A stretch of 64,000 bases of DNA, from NCBI RefSeq assembly GCF_003852315.1, contig NZ_CP027762.1, positions 5,251,501-5,315,500 on the forward strand. Reading direction: 5' to 3'. This document shows, piece after piece, positions 1 through 10,632 of this stretch. Position numbers and translations under genes: made by a program. Every line of letters starts with the position of its first letter. The first letter of the stretch is position 1. Under the pieces are notes generated by a model. The model saw only the letters and a program-made list of their open reading frames with translations. It ran no database searches and was not told where the DNA came from. Source of the DNA: Pseudomonas sp. LBUM920. GTDB taxonomy: Bacteria; Pseudomonadota; Gammaproteobacteria; Pseudomonadales; Pseudomonadaceae.

Positions 1-350
1 CGATCAACCCGTTGACCGTGCTCTACCAGTGCCGCAATGGCGGCCTGCACGACCACCAATGCGAAGTGGCGACCTTGTGCGCCGAGTTGACCGAGTTGCT
101 CGAATGCTGCGGTCAACCGGCCGCCGCAGAGGCGTTACACAGCGAAGTAGAGCGGGTCATCCACGCGACGGCGGCCAACTACTCCTCCATGTATCAAGAC
201 GTGGCCAACGCCCGGCGCACCGAAATCAGCTACCTGCTGGGCTACGCTTGCCAGGCGGCAGCCCGCCATCAGTTGGTCCTGCCGCATCTGCAACAGGTGC
301 AAGCGCGGCTGATCGACCACTTACGCACACGCGGATTAGCCACCGACTGA
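1..350 (+). CDS. panE: 2-dehydropantoate 2-reductase, C-terminal part (5'-truncated)
   Basis: Only the last 115 or so codons are present; the reading frame is open from base 3 to the TGA at 348-350. Ketopantoate reductase makes pantoate with NADPH in the pantothenate/CoA pathway. The visible part is the helical C-terminal ApbA domain. It opens with the INPLTVLYQCRNG segment that follows the catalytic lysine region in this family, and it carries the family motif SSMYQDV followed by RTEISYLLGY (substrate-binding Ser and Asp, then the TEI...G helix). The Rossmann NADPH domain lies outside the window. The histidine kinase starts 46 bases downstream. In PAO1, as I remember it, panE also precedes the PA4398-type kinase, which supports the call. 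Confidence 0.85.
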   Translation, partial: INPLTVLYQCRNGGLHDHQCEVATLCAELTELLECCGQPAAAEALHSEVERVIHATAANYSSMYQDVANARRTEISYLLGYACQAAARHQLVLPHLQQVQARLIDHLRTRGLATD

Positions 351-396
351 GGCACGCGCTACCCTGCCTACCTGTCTATCACCTGGAAAAACCCTG

Positions 397-2433
397 ATGC
401 CATTGCGCCAGCGTCTTGAAAACCTACCGGTAGGGCAGAAACTGCTGGCCGCCCTGCTGGTGTTGTTGACCACCGTATTGTTGGTGGCCAATCTGACGTT
501 TATCAGCGCCGCCTACTGGATTTCCCAGGAAAGCATGGCCCCGCAGGCGTTGCAGGCCATCGGTCGCCTGGTGTCCAACCCCGCCCTCGCCGCCGAAGCC
601 CTCGAATCCCCGGCCAAGGCCGACGCCCTGCTCAGCGAATTGACCAGTTACTCGCCATTACGCGCCGCCGCATTGTATGACGGCGAAGGCACCCGCCTGG
701 CCCAAATGCAACATGGCAACCGCCTGCACCTGCCGGACAACTACCGGCATATCGAGGCCTGGCGCGTCACCGAATTTCGCAGCAACCAGGTCATCACCCT
801 GCCCCGCGCCGGCCAGCCTCCGGGGCATTTACTGTTGGTCGCCAGCAGCGAGCTACCCGTGGCGTTTTATACCGGCACGCTGACAGCCAGCCTCGGCATC
901 CTGATTTTCAGCGTATTGCTCTGGCTGGTCATCGCCCGGCAGATCAAACGCTTGATCACCCGCCCGATTCACGAACTCGAAGAACTGTCGCGCCAGGTGA
1001 CCCGCGAAGAAAACTACGCCCTGCGTGCCGGGCGCGGCAACCATGATGAAATCGGCAGCCTGGCCGAAGCGTTCAACACCATGCTGTCGCGTATCGAAGC
1101 CCGCGAGCATCAGCTCAAGCGAGCGCGGGACGACTCCCAGGCCGCCTACGCACAAGCCCAGGGCCTGGCCGAAGAGACGCGCCACACCAACCGCAAGCTG
1201 GAACTCGAGGTGCAGGTTCGCAGCAAGATCGAGAAAAAACTTACGGGCTTCCAGAATTACCTCAACAGCATTATCGACTCGATGCCTTCTGCGCTGATCG
1301 CCCTGGACGAACAACTCTACGTCACCCAGTGGAATCAGGAAGCCACTGCGCTTTCCGGCACGCGCCTGGACGAAGCGCTGAACCAGCCGATCTTCCTCGC
1401 GTTCCAGCCACTCAAGCCCTACCTGCCGCAAATCAAGGCCACGGTTGAGCAACACACGGTTGAACGCATTGAGCGCGTCACCTGGATAAAGGATGACGAG
1501 GCCAAGCATTACGCCCTGACCTTCTACCCCTTGATGGGCGGCGCCGGGCGCGGGGTGGTGATCCGTATCGACGACATCACCCAGCGCTTGTCGCTGGAAG
1601 AAATGATGGTGCAGTCGGAAAAAATGCTCTCCGTCGGCGGCCTGGCCGCGGGCATGGCCCACGAAATCAACAACCCGCTCGGGGCAATCCTGCACAACGT
1701 GCAGAACATCCGCCGCCGCCTGTCTCCCGACCTGCCGAAAAACCTGGAACACGCGGAACAGGCGGGCATCGAACTGGAGGTGGTCAACCGCTACCTGCAG
1801 GGCCGCGAAGTCCCGCAATTGCTCGATGGCATCCAGCAAGCCGGCGCACGCGCGGCGAAGATCGTCACGCACATGCTCAGCTTCAGCCGCCGCAGCAATC
1901 GCCAAATGGCGCCTTGCGATTTGCCGGCACTGATCGACCAGGCAGTGGAAATTGCCGGTAATGACTTCGACCTGACGATCGGCTTCGACTTCAAGGGTCA
2001 GGCAATCATCCGCCAGTTCGACCCGCAGCTAGGCCCGGTGCCCGGCACCGCCAACGAACTGGAACAGGTACTGCTCAACCTGTTGAAAAACGCCGCCCAG
2101 GCCATTCACCTGCGTGAAGACGACCGCGAGCCCGGGCGCATTATTTTGCGTACCCGCCTCAACCCGCCCTGGGCGGAGATCCAGGTGGAAGACAATGGCA
2201 TCGGCATGAGCGAAAACGTGCGCAAACGCACTTTCGAGCCGTTCTTCACCACCAAGGAAATCGGCCAAGGCACCGGGCTGGGGCTGTCGGTGTCGTATTT
2301 CATCATCACCAATAACCACAAGGGCCAGATGGAAGTCCATTCCACCCTCGGCCAAGGTACCTGCTTCACCCTGCGCCTGCCGTTGGCCGGCAGCCAAATG
2401 CCAACCTTTGACCTGACTCAACTGGAGCAATAA
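397..2433 (+). CDS. Membrane sensor histidine kinase with HAMP and PAS domains (PA4398-like)
   Basis: A 678-aa inner-membrane kinase. The order is TM1 (about 16-38), a periplasmic region of about 120 residues, TM2 (about 162-182), HAMP (about 182-235), a helical linker, PAS (about 286-400), HisKA with the phospho-acceptor His near residue 422 in AAGMAHEINNPLGAI, and HATPase_c with NLLKNAAQAI (N box), DNGIGM (G1) and GTGLGLSV (G2). The HEINNP H-box is typical of NtrB/HisKA-4-like kinases. No response regulator gene is adjacent, so it is an orphan here. The position between panE and the adenosyltransferase gene matches PAO1 PA4398, a kinase I recall being linked to swarming and biofilm formation. 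The signal it senses is unknown. It ends 2 bases before the next ATG, so the two are probably co-transcribed. Confidence 0.9.
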   Translation: MPLRQRLENLPVGQKLLAALLVLLTTVLLVANLTFISAAYWISQESMAPQALQAIGRLVSNPALAAEALESPAKADALLSELTSYSPLRAAALYDGEGTRLAQMQHGNRLHLPDNYRHIEAWRVTEFRSNQVITLPRAGQPPGHLLLVASSELPVAFYTGTLTASLGILIFSVLLWLVIARQIKRLITRPIHELEELSRQVTREENYALRAGRGNHDEIGSLAEAFNTMLSRIEAREHQLKRARDDSQAAYAQAQGLAEETRHTNRKLELEVQVRSKIEKKLTGFQNYLNSIIDSMPSALIALDEQLYVTQWNQEATALSGTRLDEALNQPIFLAFQPLKPYLPQIKATVEQHTVERIERVTWIKDDEAKHYALTFYPLMGGAGRGVVIRIDDITQRLSLEEMMVQSEKMLSVGGLAAGMAHEINNPLGAILHNVQNIRRRLSPDLPKNLEHAEQAGIELEVVNRYLQGREVPQLLDGIQQAGARAAKIVTHMLSFSRRSNRQMAPCDLPALIDQAVEIAGNDFDLTIGFDFKGQAIIRQFDPQLGPVPGTANELEQVLLNLLKNAAQAIHLREDDREPGRIILRTRLNPPWAEIQVEDNGIGMSENVRKRTFEPFFTTKEIGQGTGLGLSVSYFIITNNHKGQMEVHSTLGQGTCFTLRLPLAGSQMPTFDLTQLEQ

Positions 2434-2435
2434 CC

Positions 2436-3014
2436 ATGGGCTTTCGCCTGTCGAAGATCTACACCCGTACCGGCGACACAGGCGAGACCGGCCTGGGCGA
2501 CGGCCGCCGCGTGCCCAAGGACCACCCGCGCGTGGAAGCCATCGGCGAGGTGGACACGCTCAACAGCCAGTTGGGTTTACTGCTGGCCAGCCTTGAAGAG
2601 CAGAGCGGCAAGCATCCGCAACTGGACGATGTGATTGAGGTGCTTACCCCTTGCCAGCATCGGTTGTTCGATTTGGGCGGTGAGCTGGCGATGCCGGTGT
2701 ACAAGGCATTGAATGCGGCCGAAGTTGATCGGCTGGAAGCGGCGATTGATCGCTGGAACGAGGAAGTCGGGCCACTGGAAAACTTCATCTTGCCCGGTGG
2801 TTCAGCGCTGATCGCCCAAGCGCACGTGTGCCGCAGCCTGGCGCGCAGTGCGGAGCGGCGGTGTCAGCAGTTGAATGCGATTGAACCGTTGGAAGGCGTG
2901 GGGTTGGCGTACATCAATCGGTTGTCGGACTTGTTGTTTGTGGCGGCACGGGTGATTGCCAAGCGCCAGGGGGTTGCGGAGGTGTTGTGGCAGGCGGCGG
3001 CTAAGCCACACTGA
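2436..3014 (+). CDS. Cob(I)yrinic acid a,c-diamide/cob(I)alamin adenosyltransferase, PduO type
   Basis: A 192-aa cytoplasmic enzyme that transfers the 5'-deoxyadenosyl group from ATP to cob(I)alamin to make coenzyme B12. The N-terminal ATP-binding block KIYTRTGDTGETGLGDGRR (residues 7-25) is the PduO/MMAB signature. It is followed by EAIGEVDTLNSQLG, and the C-terminal helix carries AHVCRSLARSAERR with the conserved Arg residues that bind ATP and the corrin. Length is normal for the family. It starts 2 bases after the kinase stop. This family is unrelated to the CobA type. A REP pair lies immediately downstream, and the next gene is convergent. Confidence 0.93.
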   Translation: MGFRLSKIYTRTGDTGETGLGDGRRVPKDHPRVEAIGEVDTLNSQLGLLLASLEEQSGKHPQLDDVIEVLTPCQHRLFDLGGELAMPVYKALNAAEVDRLEAAIDRWNEEVGPLENFILPGGSALIAQAHVCRSLARSAERRCQQLNAIEPLEGVGLAYINRLSDLLFVAARVIAKRQGVAEVLWQAAAKPH

Positions 3015-3040
3015 GTTTTGCGGTGACTGATCTGGCCCCT

Positions 3041-3121
3041 TCGCGAGCAAGCCCGCTCCCACATTTGACTGCTTTCCAACGCTGGAACCCGGTCGACTGT
3101 GGGAGCGGGCTTGCCCGCGAA
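3041..3121. repeat. REP pair, inverted (GTGG ends facing inward)
   Basis: Two imperfectly inverted REP units, TCGCGAGCAAGCCCGCTCCC at 3041 and its complement near 3099-3121, flank a spacer of about 35 bases. It sits between two convergent genes and could form a cruciform or mRNA hairpin. Confidence 0.85.
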
Positions 3122-3140
3122 CAGGCCCGTCAGAACACCA

Positions 3141-4085
3141 TCAAACCTGCGGCCAAAACGCCCGAATACCTGCCACACCCTGAGCCCCAGCGGCCCAAGC
3201 CTGTTCCCGCTCAGCCGGCCCTACGCCGCCGAGCAAAAACACCGGCTTGCTGAACCCACGGATCAACTCGGCCGCCTGCTCCCAACCCAATGGCTGAGCA
3301 CCCGGATGCGTCTGTGTCGGCTGCACCGGTGACAGCGTGACAAAATCCACGTCCATCATTTGCGCCAGCGCCAGTTCTTCAGCGTTATGGCAGGAAGCCG
3401 CCAACCAGCGATCCTTCGGCAGCGGGCGTCCCTTGCTCGCGTATTTACGCAACTGCGCCGACGTCATGTGCCAGCCGGCCGCCGGGAAATCCCCCAACCA
3501 CTCAAACGGGCCCTTGAGCATCAATTGCGCCTTGCCGGCACACAGGCCAACGGCGTCCACCGCCAGGTCACGGTACTTAGGGTCGTAACCATTGGGCGCA
3601 CGCAGCTGAACCAGCTTGATGCCCCCGGCAATCGCCTTCTGAATACCGCGCAGCAACGTCGGGGTTTCCAGCTCGCCCGGGGTAATCAGGTACTCAGCCG
3701 GCAGCCGCGCCGCCGCCACGATCGGGGCATTCGCTGCGGGGAACGCATAGTTGATCAAGTCTCGCGGGGCCACCCATTCCAACGGCTGCCCTTCGGCACC
3801 ATGGGGCTCGCCGGTAAAGGCCGAGACTTCCCAGACATCCAGCAACACCTGCTTGTCCGGGTAGTCATGCTGCACCTTGATCAGCGGGCGTGCCGTGGTG
3901 ACCTGGATGCCCAGTTCTTCCTGCAATTCGCGGGACAAGGCGGCAGCAACCGACTCATCGGCCTCCACCTTGCCACCGGGAAATTCCCAGAGGCCGCCTT
4001 GATGCTGGGTATCGGCACGGCGCGCCAGCAGGATCCTGCCATCGACACCGCGGATCACCGCTGCTGCTACATGCACTCGTTTCAC
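3141..4085 (-). CDS. Nudix hydrolase fused to a ThiE-like (thiamine phosphate synthase-like) domain
   Basis: A 314-aa protein with two domains. Residues 1 to about 130 are a MutT-type Nudix hydrolase with the box GKVEADESVAAALSRELQEEL (G x5 E x7 REUxEE), expected to hydrolyse oxidised dNTPs such as 8-oxo-dGTP. Residues about 140-314 have a TIM-barrel ThiE-like fold, recognisable from KLVQLRAPNG, DFVTLSPVQPTQTHPG and VFLLGGVGP. The ThiE half looks degenerate. The usual NDR after strand 3 is replaced by LMLKG, the Lys of VQLRxK is missing, and PTxTK has become PTQTH. Real TMP synthase activity is therefore doubtful. Such fusions are common beside secA/argJ in Pseudomonas (PA4400-like). It starts 20 bases downstream of argJ on the same strand and is probably co-transcribed. 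Confidence 0.88.
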   Translation of the reverse strand: MKRVHVAAAVIRGVDGRILLARRADTQHQGGLWEFPGGKVEADESVAAALSRELQEELGIQVTTARPLIKVQHDYPDKQVLLDVWEVSAFTGEPHGAEGQPLEWVAPRDLINYAFPAANAPIVAAARLPAEYLITPGELETPTLLRGIQKAIAGGIKLVQLRAPNGYDPKYRDLAVDAVGLCAGKAQLMLKGPFEWLGDFPAAGWHMTSAQLRKYASKGRPLPKDRWLAASCHNAEELALAQMMDVDFVTLSPVQPTQTHPGAQPLGWEQAAELIRGFSKPVFLLGGVGPAEREQAWAAGAQGVAGIRAFWPQV

Positions 4086-4105
4086 CGCGCTTATCCTCTT
4101 GGCTG

Positions 4106-5323
4106 TCAGGTGCGGTATTCCGCATTGATCTTCACGTACTCGTGGGACAGGTCAGTGGTCCAGATCGTTTCGCTGCACTCACCGCGACCCAGTTCGATGC
4201 GGATGGTGATTTCTTCCTGCTGCATCACTGCCGAGCCCTGGGCTTCGGTGTAGGTTTCGGCGCGGGCGCCACGGCTGGCAATGCACACCTCGCCAAGGAA
4301 CACGTCGATCTTGCTCACGTCCAGGTCAGGCACGCCGGCACGGCCAACGGCGGCGAGGATGCGGCCCCAGTTCGGGTCAGAGGCAAACAAGGCAGTCTTG
4401 ATCAGCGGCGAATGCGCCACGGTGTAGCCAACATCCAGGCATTCCTGGTGGTTGCCGCCGCCATTGACTTCAACGGTCACGAACTTGGTCGCGCCTTCGC
4501 CGTCACGGACGATGGCCTGAGCCACGTCCATGCACACCTCGAACACCGCCTGCTTCAACGCGGCGAACAGCGGGCCTTCGGTGGAGGTGATTTCCGGCAG
4601 GTTGGCCTGGCCGGTGGCGATCAACATGCAGCAGTCGTTAGTCGAGGTATCGCCATCGATGGTGATGCGGTTGAACGACTTGTTGGCGCCGTCCAGCATC
4701 AAGCGTTGCAACACGTCGCGGGAGACTTTGGCGTCGGTGGCGATGTAGCCGAGCATGGTGGCCATGTTCGGGCGAATCATGCCCGCGCCTTTGCTGATGC
4801 CGGTCACGGTGATGGTCACGCCGTCGTGCACGAACTGACGGCTCGCGCCTTTTGGCAGTGTGTCGGTGGTCATGATGCCTGTGGCAGCGGCAGCCCAGTT
4901 ATCCACAGACAAGTCATCCAGCGCGGCTTGCAGGGCGCCTTCGATTTTTTCTACCGGCAATGGCTCACCGATTACGCCGGTGGAGTAAGGCAGCACTTGG
5001 CTGGCGTCTACGCCAGTCAACTGGGCCAGCTTGGCGCAGGTGCGAGCAGCGGCCACCAGGCCAGGCTCGCCTGTGCCGGCGTTGGCGTTACCGGTGTTGG
5101 TCAGCAGGTAGCGAATCGAACCGGCCACGCGTTGTTTGGCCAGGATTACCGGCGCGGCGCAGAAGGCATTAAGGGTGAACACACCGGCGACGGTCGAACC
5201 TTCGGCACAGCGCATCACCACCACATCCTTGCGCCCGGGGCGCTTGATGCCGGCCGAAGCGATACCGAGTTCAAAACCGGCAACCGGGTGCAATGTGGGC
5301 AAAGGACCAAGACCAACAGCCAT
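4106..5323 (-). CDS. argJ: Bifunctional glutamate N-acetyltransferase/ornithine acetyltransferase
   Basis: A 405-aa cytoplasmic enzyme of arginine synthesis. It recycles acetyl from N-acetylornithine to glutamate, giving ornithine, and may also use acetyl-CoA. ArgJ proteins self-cleave between Ala and Thr. The site is visible as KGAGMIRPNMATMLGYIATDA, with the nucleophile Thr at residue 189. Other family blocks are NTGNANAGTG (76-85) and TTDTLPK (152-158). Length is normal. It lies downstream of secA on the same strand, with a hairpin terminator between them, so it likely has its own promoter and leads argJ plus the Nudix fusion gene. Confidence 0.96.
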   Translation of the reverse strand: MAVGLGPLPTLHPVAGFELGIASAGIKRPGRKDVVVMRCAEGSTVAGVFTLNAFCAAPVILAKQRVAGSIRYLLTNTGNANAGTGEPGLVAAARTCAKLAQLTGVDASQVLPYSTGVIGEPLPVEKIEGALQAALDDLSVDNWAAAATGIMTTDTLPKGASRQFVHDGVTITVTGISKGAGMIRPNMATMLGYIATDAKVSRDVLQRLMLDGANKSFNRITIDGDTSTNDCCMLIATGQANLPEITSTEGPLFAALKQAVFEVCMDVAQAIVRDGEGATKFVTVEVNGGGNHQECLDVGYTVAHSPLIKTALFASDPNWGRILAAVGRAGVPDLDVSKIDVFLGEVCIASRGARAETYTEAQGSAVMQQEEITIRIELGRGECSETIWTTDLSHEYVKINAEYRT

Positions 5324-5385
5324 GAATGCGCTCCTTAAAAATAGGTGATGTCTGTGCCGTCGCTATCGACGGTGGGAATTAATGG

Positions 5386-5419
5386 CAAAACGCCGCGACG
5401 GCTGATGCCGGTCGCGGCG
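5386..5419 (-). terminator. Rho-independent terminator of secA
   Basis: A 9-bp perfect stem CGCCGCGAC (5391-5399) / GTCGCGGCG (5411-5419) with an 11-base loop lies downstream of the secA stop. Read on the minus strand it is followed by TTTTGCC. Confidence 0.75.
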
Positions 5420-5447
5420 CGGGGTGTTGCAGCGTCAGGCAAAAATC

Positions 5448-8183
<2,736 letters not shown>

Positions 8184-8490
8184 ATCGGCAGGTTCTTCCA
8201 CACATAGGGATGGAGGGCGCACCGTGAGTGGCCCGAGCAGCCCTCACGGCCGCATGCGAACGCGCATTCTACCCGGAATCGTGGGTGAGGAAAGTGGCGT
8301 TATTCCCCGATGCTGGCATGGCGCTGTGAGAGGGCCTGTTTAAAATAAGGGCTTTTGCTGGAACTTCAACCCATCTGGCACAGAAGTTACCTATTGATTT
8401 TACGAGCAAAGCGCTGGGTGACGCATTGGCTGGGGGGCACACAGGCGCTTTCTGCTAAGATGGCGGCTCTGTTACTTAAGGTGTCTAAAC
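8184..8490. promoter_or_regulatory. Divergent secA/dciA intergenic region with a secA leader hairpin
   Basis: This stretch holds the promoters of secA (minus) and dciA (plus). A 7-bp perfect stem, CCGTGAG (8222-8228) / CTCACGG (8243-8249) with a 14-base loop, lies 39-66 bases upstream of the secA ATG. No secM-like ORF with a secretion-arrest tail is visible. A TAAGAT element near 8456 could be a -10 for dciA, but I find no well-spaced -35. Confidence 0.45.
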
Positions 8491-8949
8491 ATGGCATTTC
8501 GCCCTCTTACAGCCCGCGCGCCCAGCGTGTTGCTCCGCGAAGCCAAGCCGTTGAAAGCCATCTTCGGCCATGCGCAACGCTTGGGCCATTTGCAACGCCT
8601 GGTAGAAAGCCAGCTACAACCTGCCGCACGTGAACATTGCCATGTGGCGTCCTGGCGCGAAGGAAATTTGCTGTTAATTGTCACCGACGGTCATTGGGCG
8701 ACCCGTTTGCGCTATCAGCAAAAACGCCTGCAGCGACAATTGATGGCCTTTGACGAATTTGCCAGTTTGACCCGTATCCAGTTCAAGGTGCAGCCGCCTA
8801 CCGTGCAGCAAGGCGCGGTGGGGCACACCATCAACCTTTCGATGAATGCGGCCGAAACCATTCAGGCAACGGCCGACGGGATCAGCGATCCGGGCTTGCG
8901 CGCGGCACTGGAACGATTGGCCGCGCACGCCAAGCCCAAATCTGAATAG
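8491..8949 (+). CDS. dciA: DciA-type DUF721 protein (DnaB helicase loader/operator)
   Basis: A 152-aa cytoplasmic protein. The N-terminal 110 residues match the DUF721/DciA family, with the pattern LQRLVESQLQPAAREHCHVASWREGNLLLIVTD broken by short spacers, then WATRLRYQQKRLQRQL. DciA is the replicative helicase loader in most bacteria lacking DnaC/DnaI, including Pseudomonas (PA4405 in PAO1, also next to secA). The C-terminal tail (about 115-152) is low-complexity and probably flexible. lpxC, which often lies beside it, is not in this window; instead the gene runs convergently and without any gap into the HerA-type ATPase gene. Confidence 0.88.
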   Translation: MAFRPLTARAPSVLLREAKPLKAIFGHAQRLGHLQRLVESQLQPAAREHCHVASWREGNLLLIVTDGHWATRLRYQQKRLQRQLMAFDEFASLTRIQFKVQPPTVQQGAVGHTINLSMNAAETIQATADGISDPGLRAALERLAAHAKPKSE

Positions 8950-10428
8950 CTACTTACGCTTGCTGCCGCCCAGCAACGAGCCCAACAAACCCCGCACCAA
9001 CTGCCGGCCCATCTGATTGGCGGCCTGTTGCATGGCTGATTTGAGTGCCTTGCCGGCCGTGGTGCCCAAAAATGCTCCGGCCTTGTCGGTAAAGCTTGGT
9101 TCTTCGGCAGCAGGCGTGGCTGCCTCAGTCGGCCCGAGCTCCTTGCGCGCCATCAACACTTCATAGGCCGACTCCCGGTCAATCGGCTTGTCATACCGCC
9201 CCAGCAACGGCGAGCTGGCAATCAGCGCGGCGCGTTCGGCTTCGCTGAGCGGCCCGATGCGCGATTGCGGCGGCGCGACCAGCACGCGTTGGACCACTTG
9301 CGGCGTGCCCTTTTCCTGCAAGGTGCCCACCAGCGCCTCACCGGTGCCCAGCTCTGTGAGCACCGACAAGGTGTCGAACGCCGGGTTGGCCCGAAAGCCA
9401 TCCGCCACCGCGCGCAGGGATTTCTGCTCTTTTGTGGTGAACGCCCGCAAGCCGTGCTGAATACGCAGACCGAGTTGCGCCAAGACCGTGTCAGGCAAGT
9501 CACCGGGGGATTGAGTGACAAAGTACACGCCGACACCTTTGGAGCGGATCAGACGCACCACTTGCTCCAGTCGATCCTGCAAAGCCTTGGGCGTGTCGGC
9601 AAACAATAAATGCGCCTCATCGAAAAACAGCGCGAGCAACGGTTTGTCGGCATCCCCGCGCTCCGGCAACTGCTCGAACAGTTCGGCCAGCAGCCACAGC
9701 AGGAACGTCGCGTACACCTTGGGCGCCTCGTGTACCAGCCGACTGGCGTCGAGCAGATGGATACGCCCGCGGCCGTCGCTGGCTGGCTGCAAAATATCTT
9801 CAAGCTGCAGGGCCGGCTCACCAAACAAGGCTTCTGCGCCCTGTTGTTCAAGCACCGCCAAGCGCCGCAACAGCGCCTGGCTGGAGCCGGTGGTCATCAA
9901 CGCGGCATCGTCACCCAGCAGTTGCGGGTGATAGCGCAGATGGTTGAGCAATGCCTTGAGGTCTTTGAGGTCGAGCAGCAGCAGGCCTTCGCGGTCCGCC
10001 ACTTTGAAGGTGGCATAGAGTGCCGACTGCTGGCTGTCGGTGAGTTCCAACAGGCTGCCGAGCAATAGAGGTCCCATTTCGCTGATGGTCGTGCGAAGCG
10101 GATGACCCGACTGCCCGTGGATATCCCACAGCGTTACCGGATAAGCCTTCGCCGTGTAATTAAGGAAGGGCATGCCGGCGACGCGCTCAGCCACTTTTCC
10201 TTGAGGGTTCGCGGCAGCCCCCAGACCACACAGATCGCCTTTGATATCAGCGGCGAACACGGCCACACCCGCATCACTGAACGCCTCTGCCAGGCGCTGC
10301 AGAGTGACGGTCTTGCCGGTGCCCGTGGCGCCAGCAATCAGCCCGTGACGGTTGGCCAGGCGCATGGCCTGGGCGACAGGTTGGCCGTCCGGACCGGCGC
10401 CAATAAGGAATTGCGAGGAGTCAGGCAT
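8950..10428 (-). CDS. HerA/YjgR-family ATPase (DUF853)
   Basis: A 492-aa P-loop ATPase of the HerA/FtsK superfamily, DUF853 branch (E. coli YjgR). Walker A is GATGTGKT (33-40), the acidic Walker B is LLALFFDEAHLLF (about 265-277), and the sensor block VYFVTQSPGDLPD follows. The C-terminal 60 residues are rich in Ala and Gly and end in a basic KRK tail. HerA proteins normally act with NurA nuclease on DNA ends, but no nurA is nearby and the cellular role of YjgR is not established. The stop codon abuts the dciA stop on the other strand (8947-8949 and 8950-8952), so the two 3' ends meet without spacer or terminator. Confidence 0.88.
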   Translation of the reverse strand: MPDSSQFLIGAGPDGQPVAQAMRLANRHGLIAGATGTGKTVTLQRLAEAFSDAGVAVFAADIKGDLCGLGAAANPQGKVAERVAGMPFLNYTAKAYPVTLWDIHGQSGHPLRTTISEMGPLLLGSLLELTDSQQSALYATFKVADREGLLLLDLKDLKALLNHLRYHPQLLGDDAALMTTGSSQALLRRLAVLEQQGAEALFGEPALQLEDILQPASDGRGRIHLLDASRLVHEAPKVYATFLLWLLAELFEQLPERGDADKPLLALFFDEAHLLFADTPKALQDRLEQVVRLIRSKGVGVYFVTQSPGDLPDTVLAQLGLRIQHGLRAFTTKEQKSLRAVADGFRANPAFDTLSVLTELGTGEALVGTLQEKGTPQVVQRVLVAPPQSRIGPLSEAERAALIASSPLLGRYDKPIDRESAYEVLMARKELGPTEAATPAAEEPSFTDKAGAFLGTTAGKALKSAMQQAANQMGRQLVRGLLGSLLGGSKRK

Positions 10429-10632
10429 TTCGTCACCTTTGGTTAATCTTTAGTGCCGCCAGGTCGATACAGATAATTGTAAGACCCACAAAGTCTAAAA
10501 ACAGATCAGATGGCTCTTAAAGGGACTTACAGAGCTGTCACCAGAAGTACCACACCTTTTTTGACGCTGCCATTTTGCGCATCCCATGAGGACGCGCTTC
10601 GGATATCAAGACCTTAGCGGACCCTTCAAGCC

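Noticed and set aside
8355..8633. A plus-strand ORF upstream of and overlapping dciA as a possible SecM analogue
   Set aside because: It is in another frame of dciA, on the strand opposite to secA, with no signal peptide or arrest motif.
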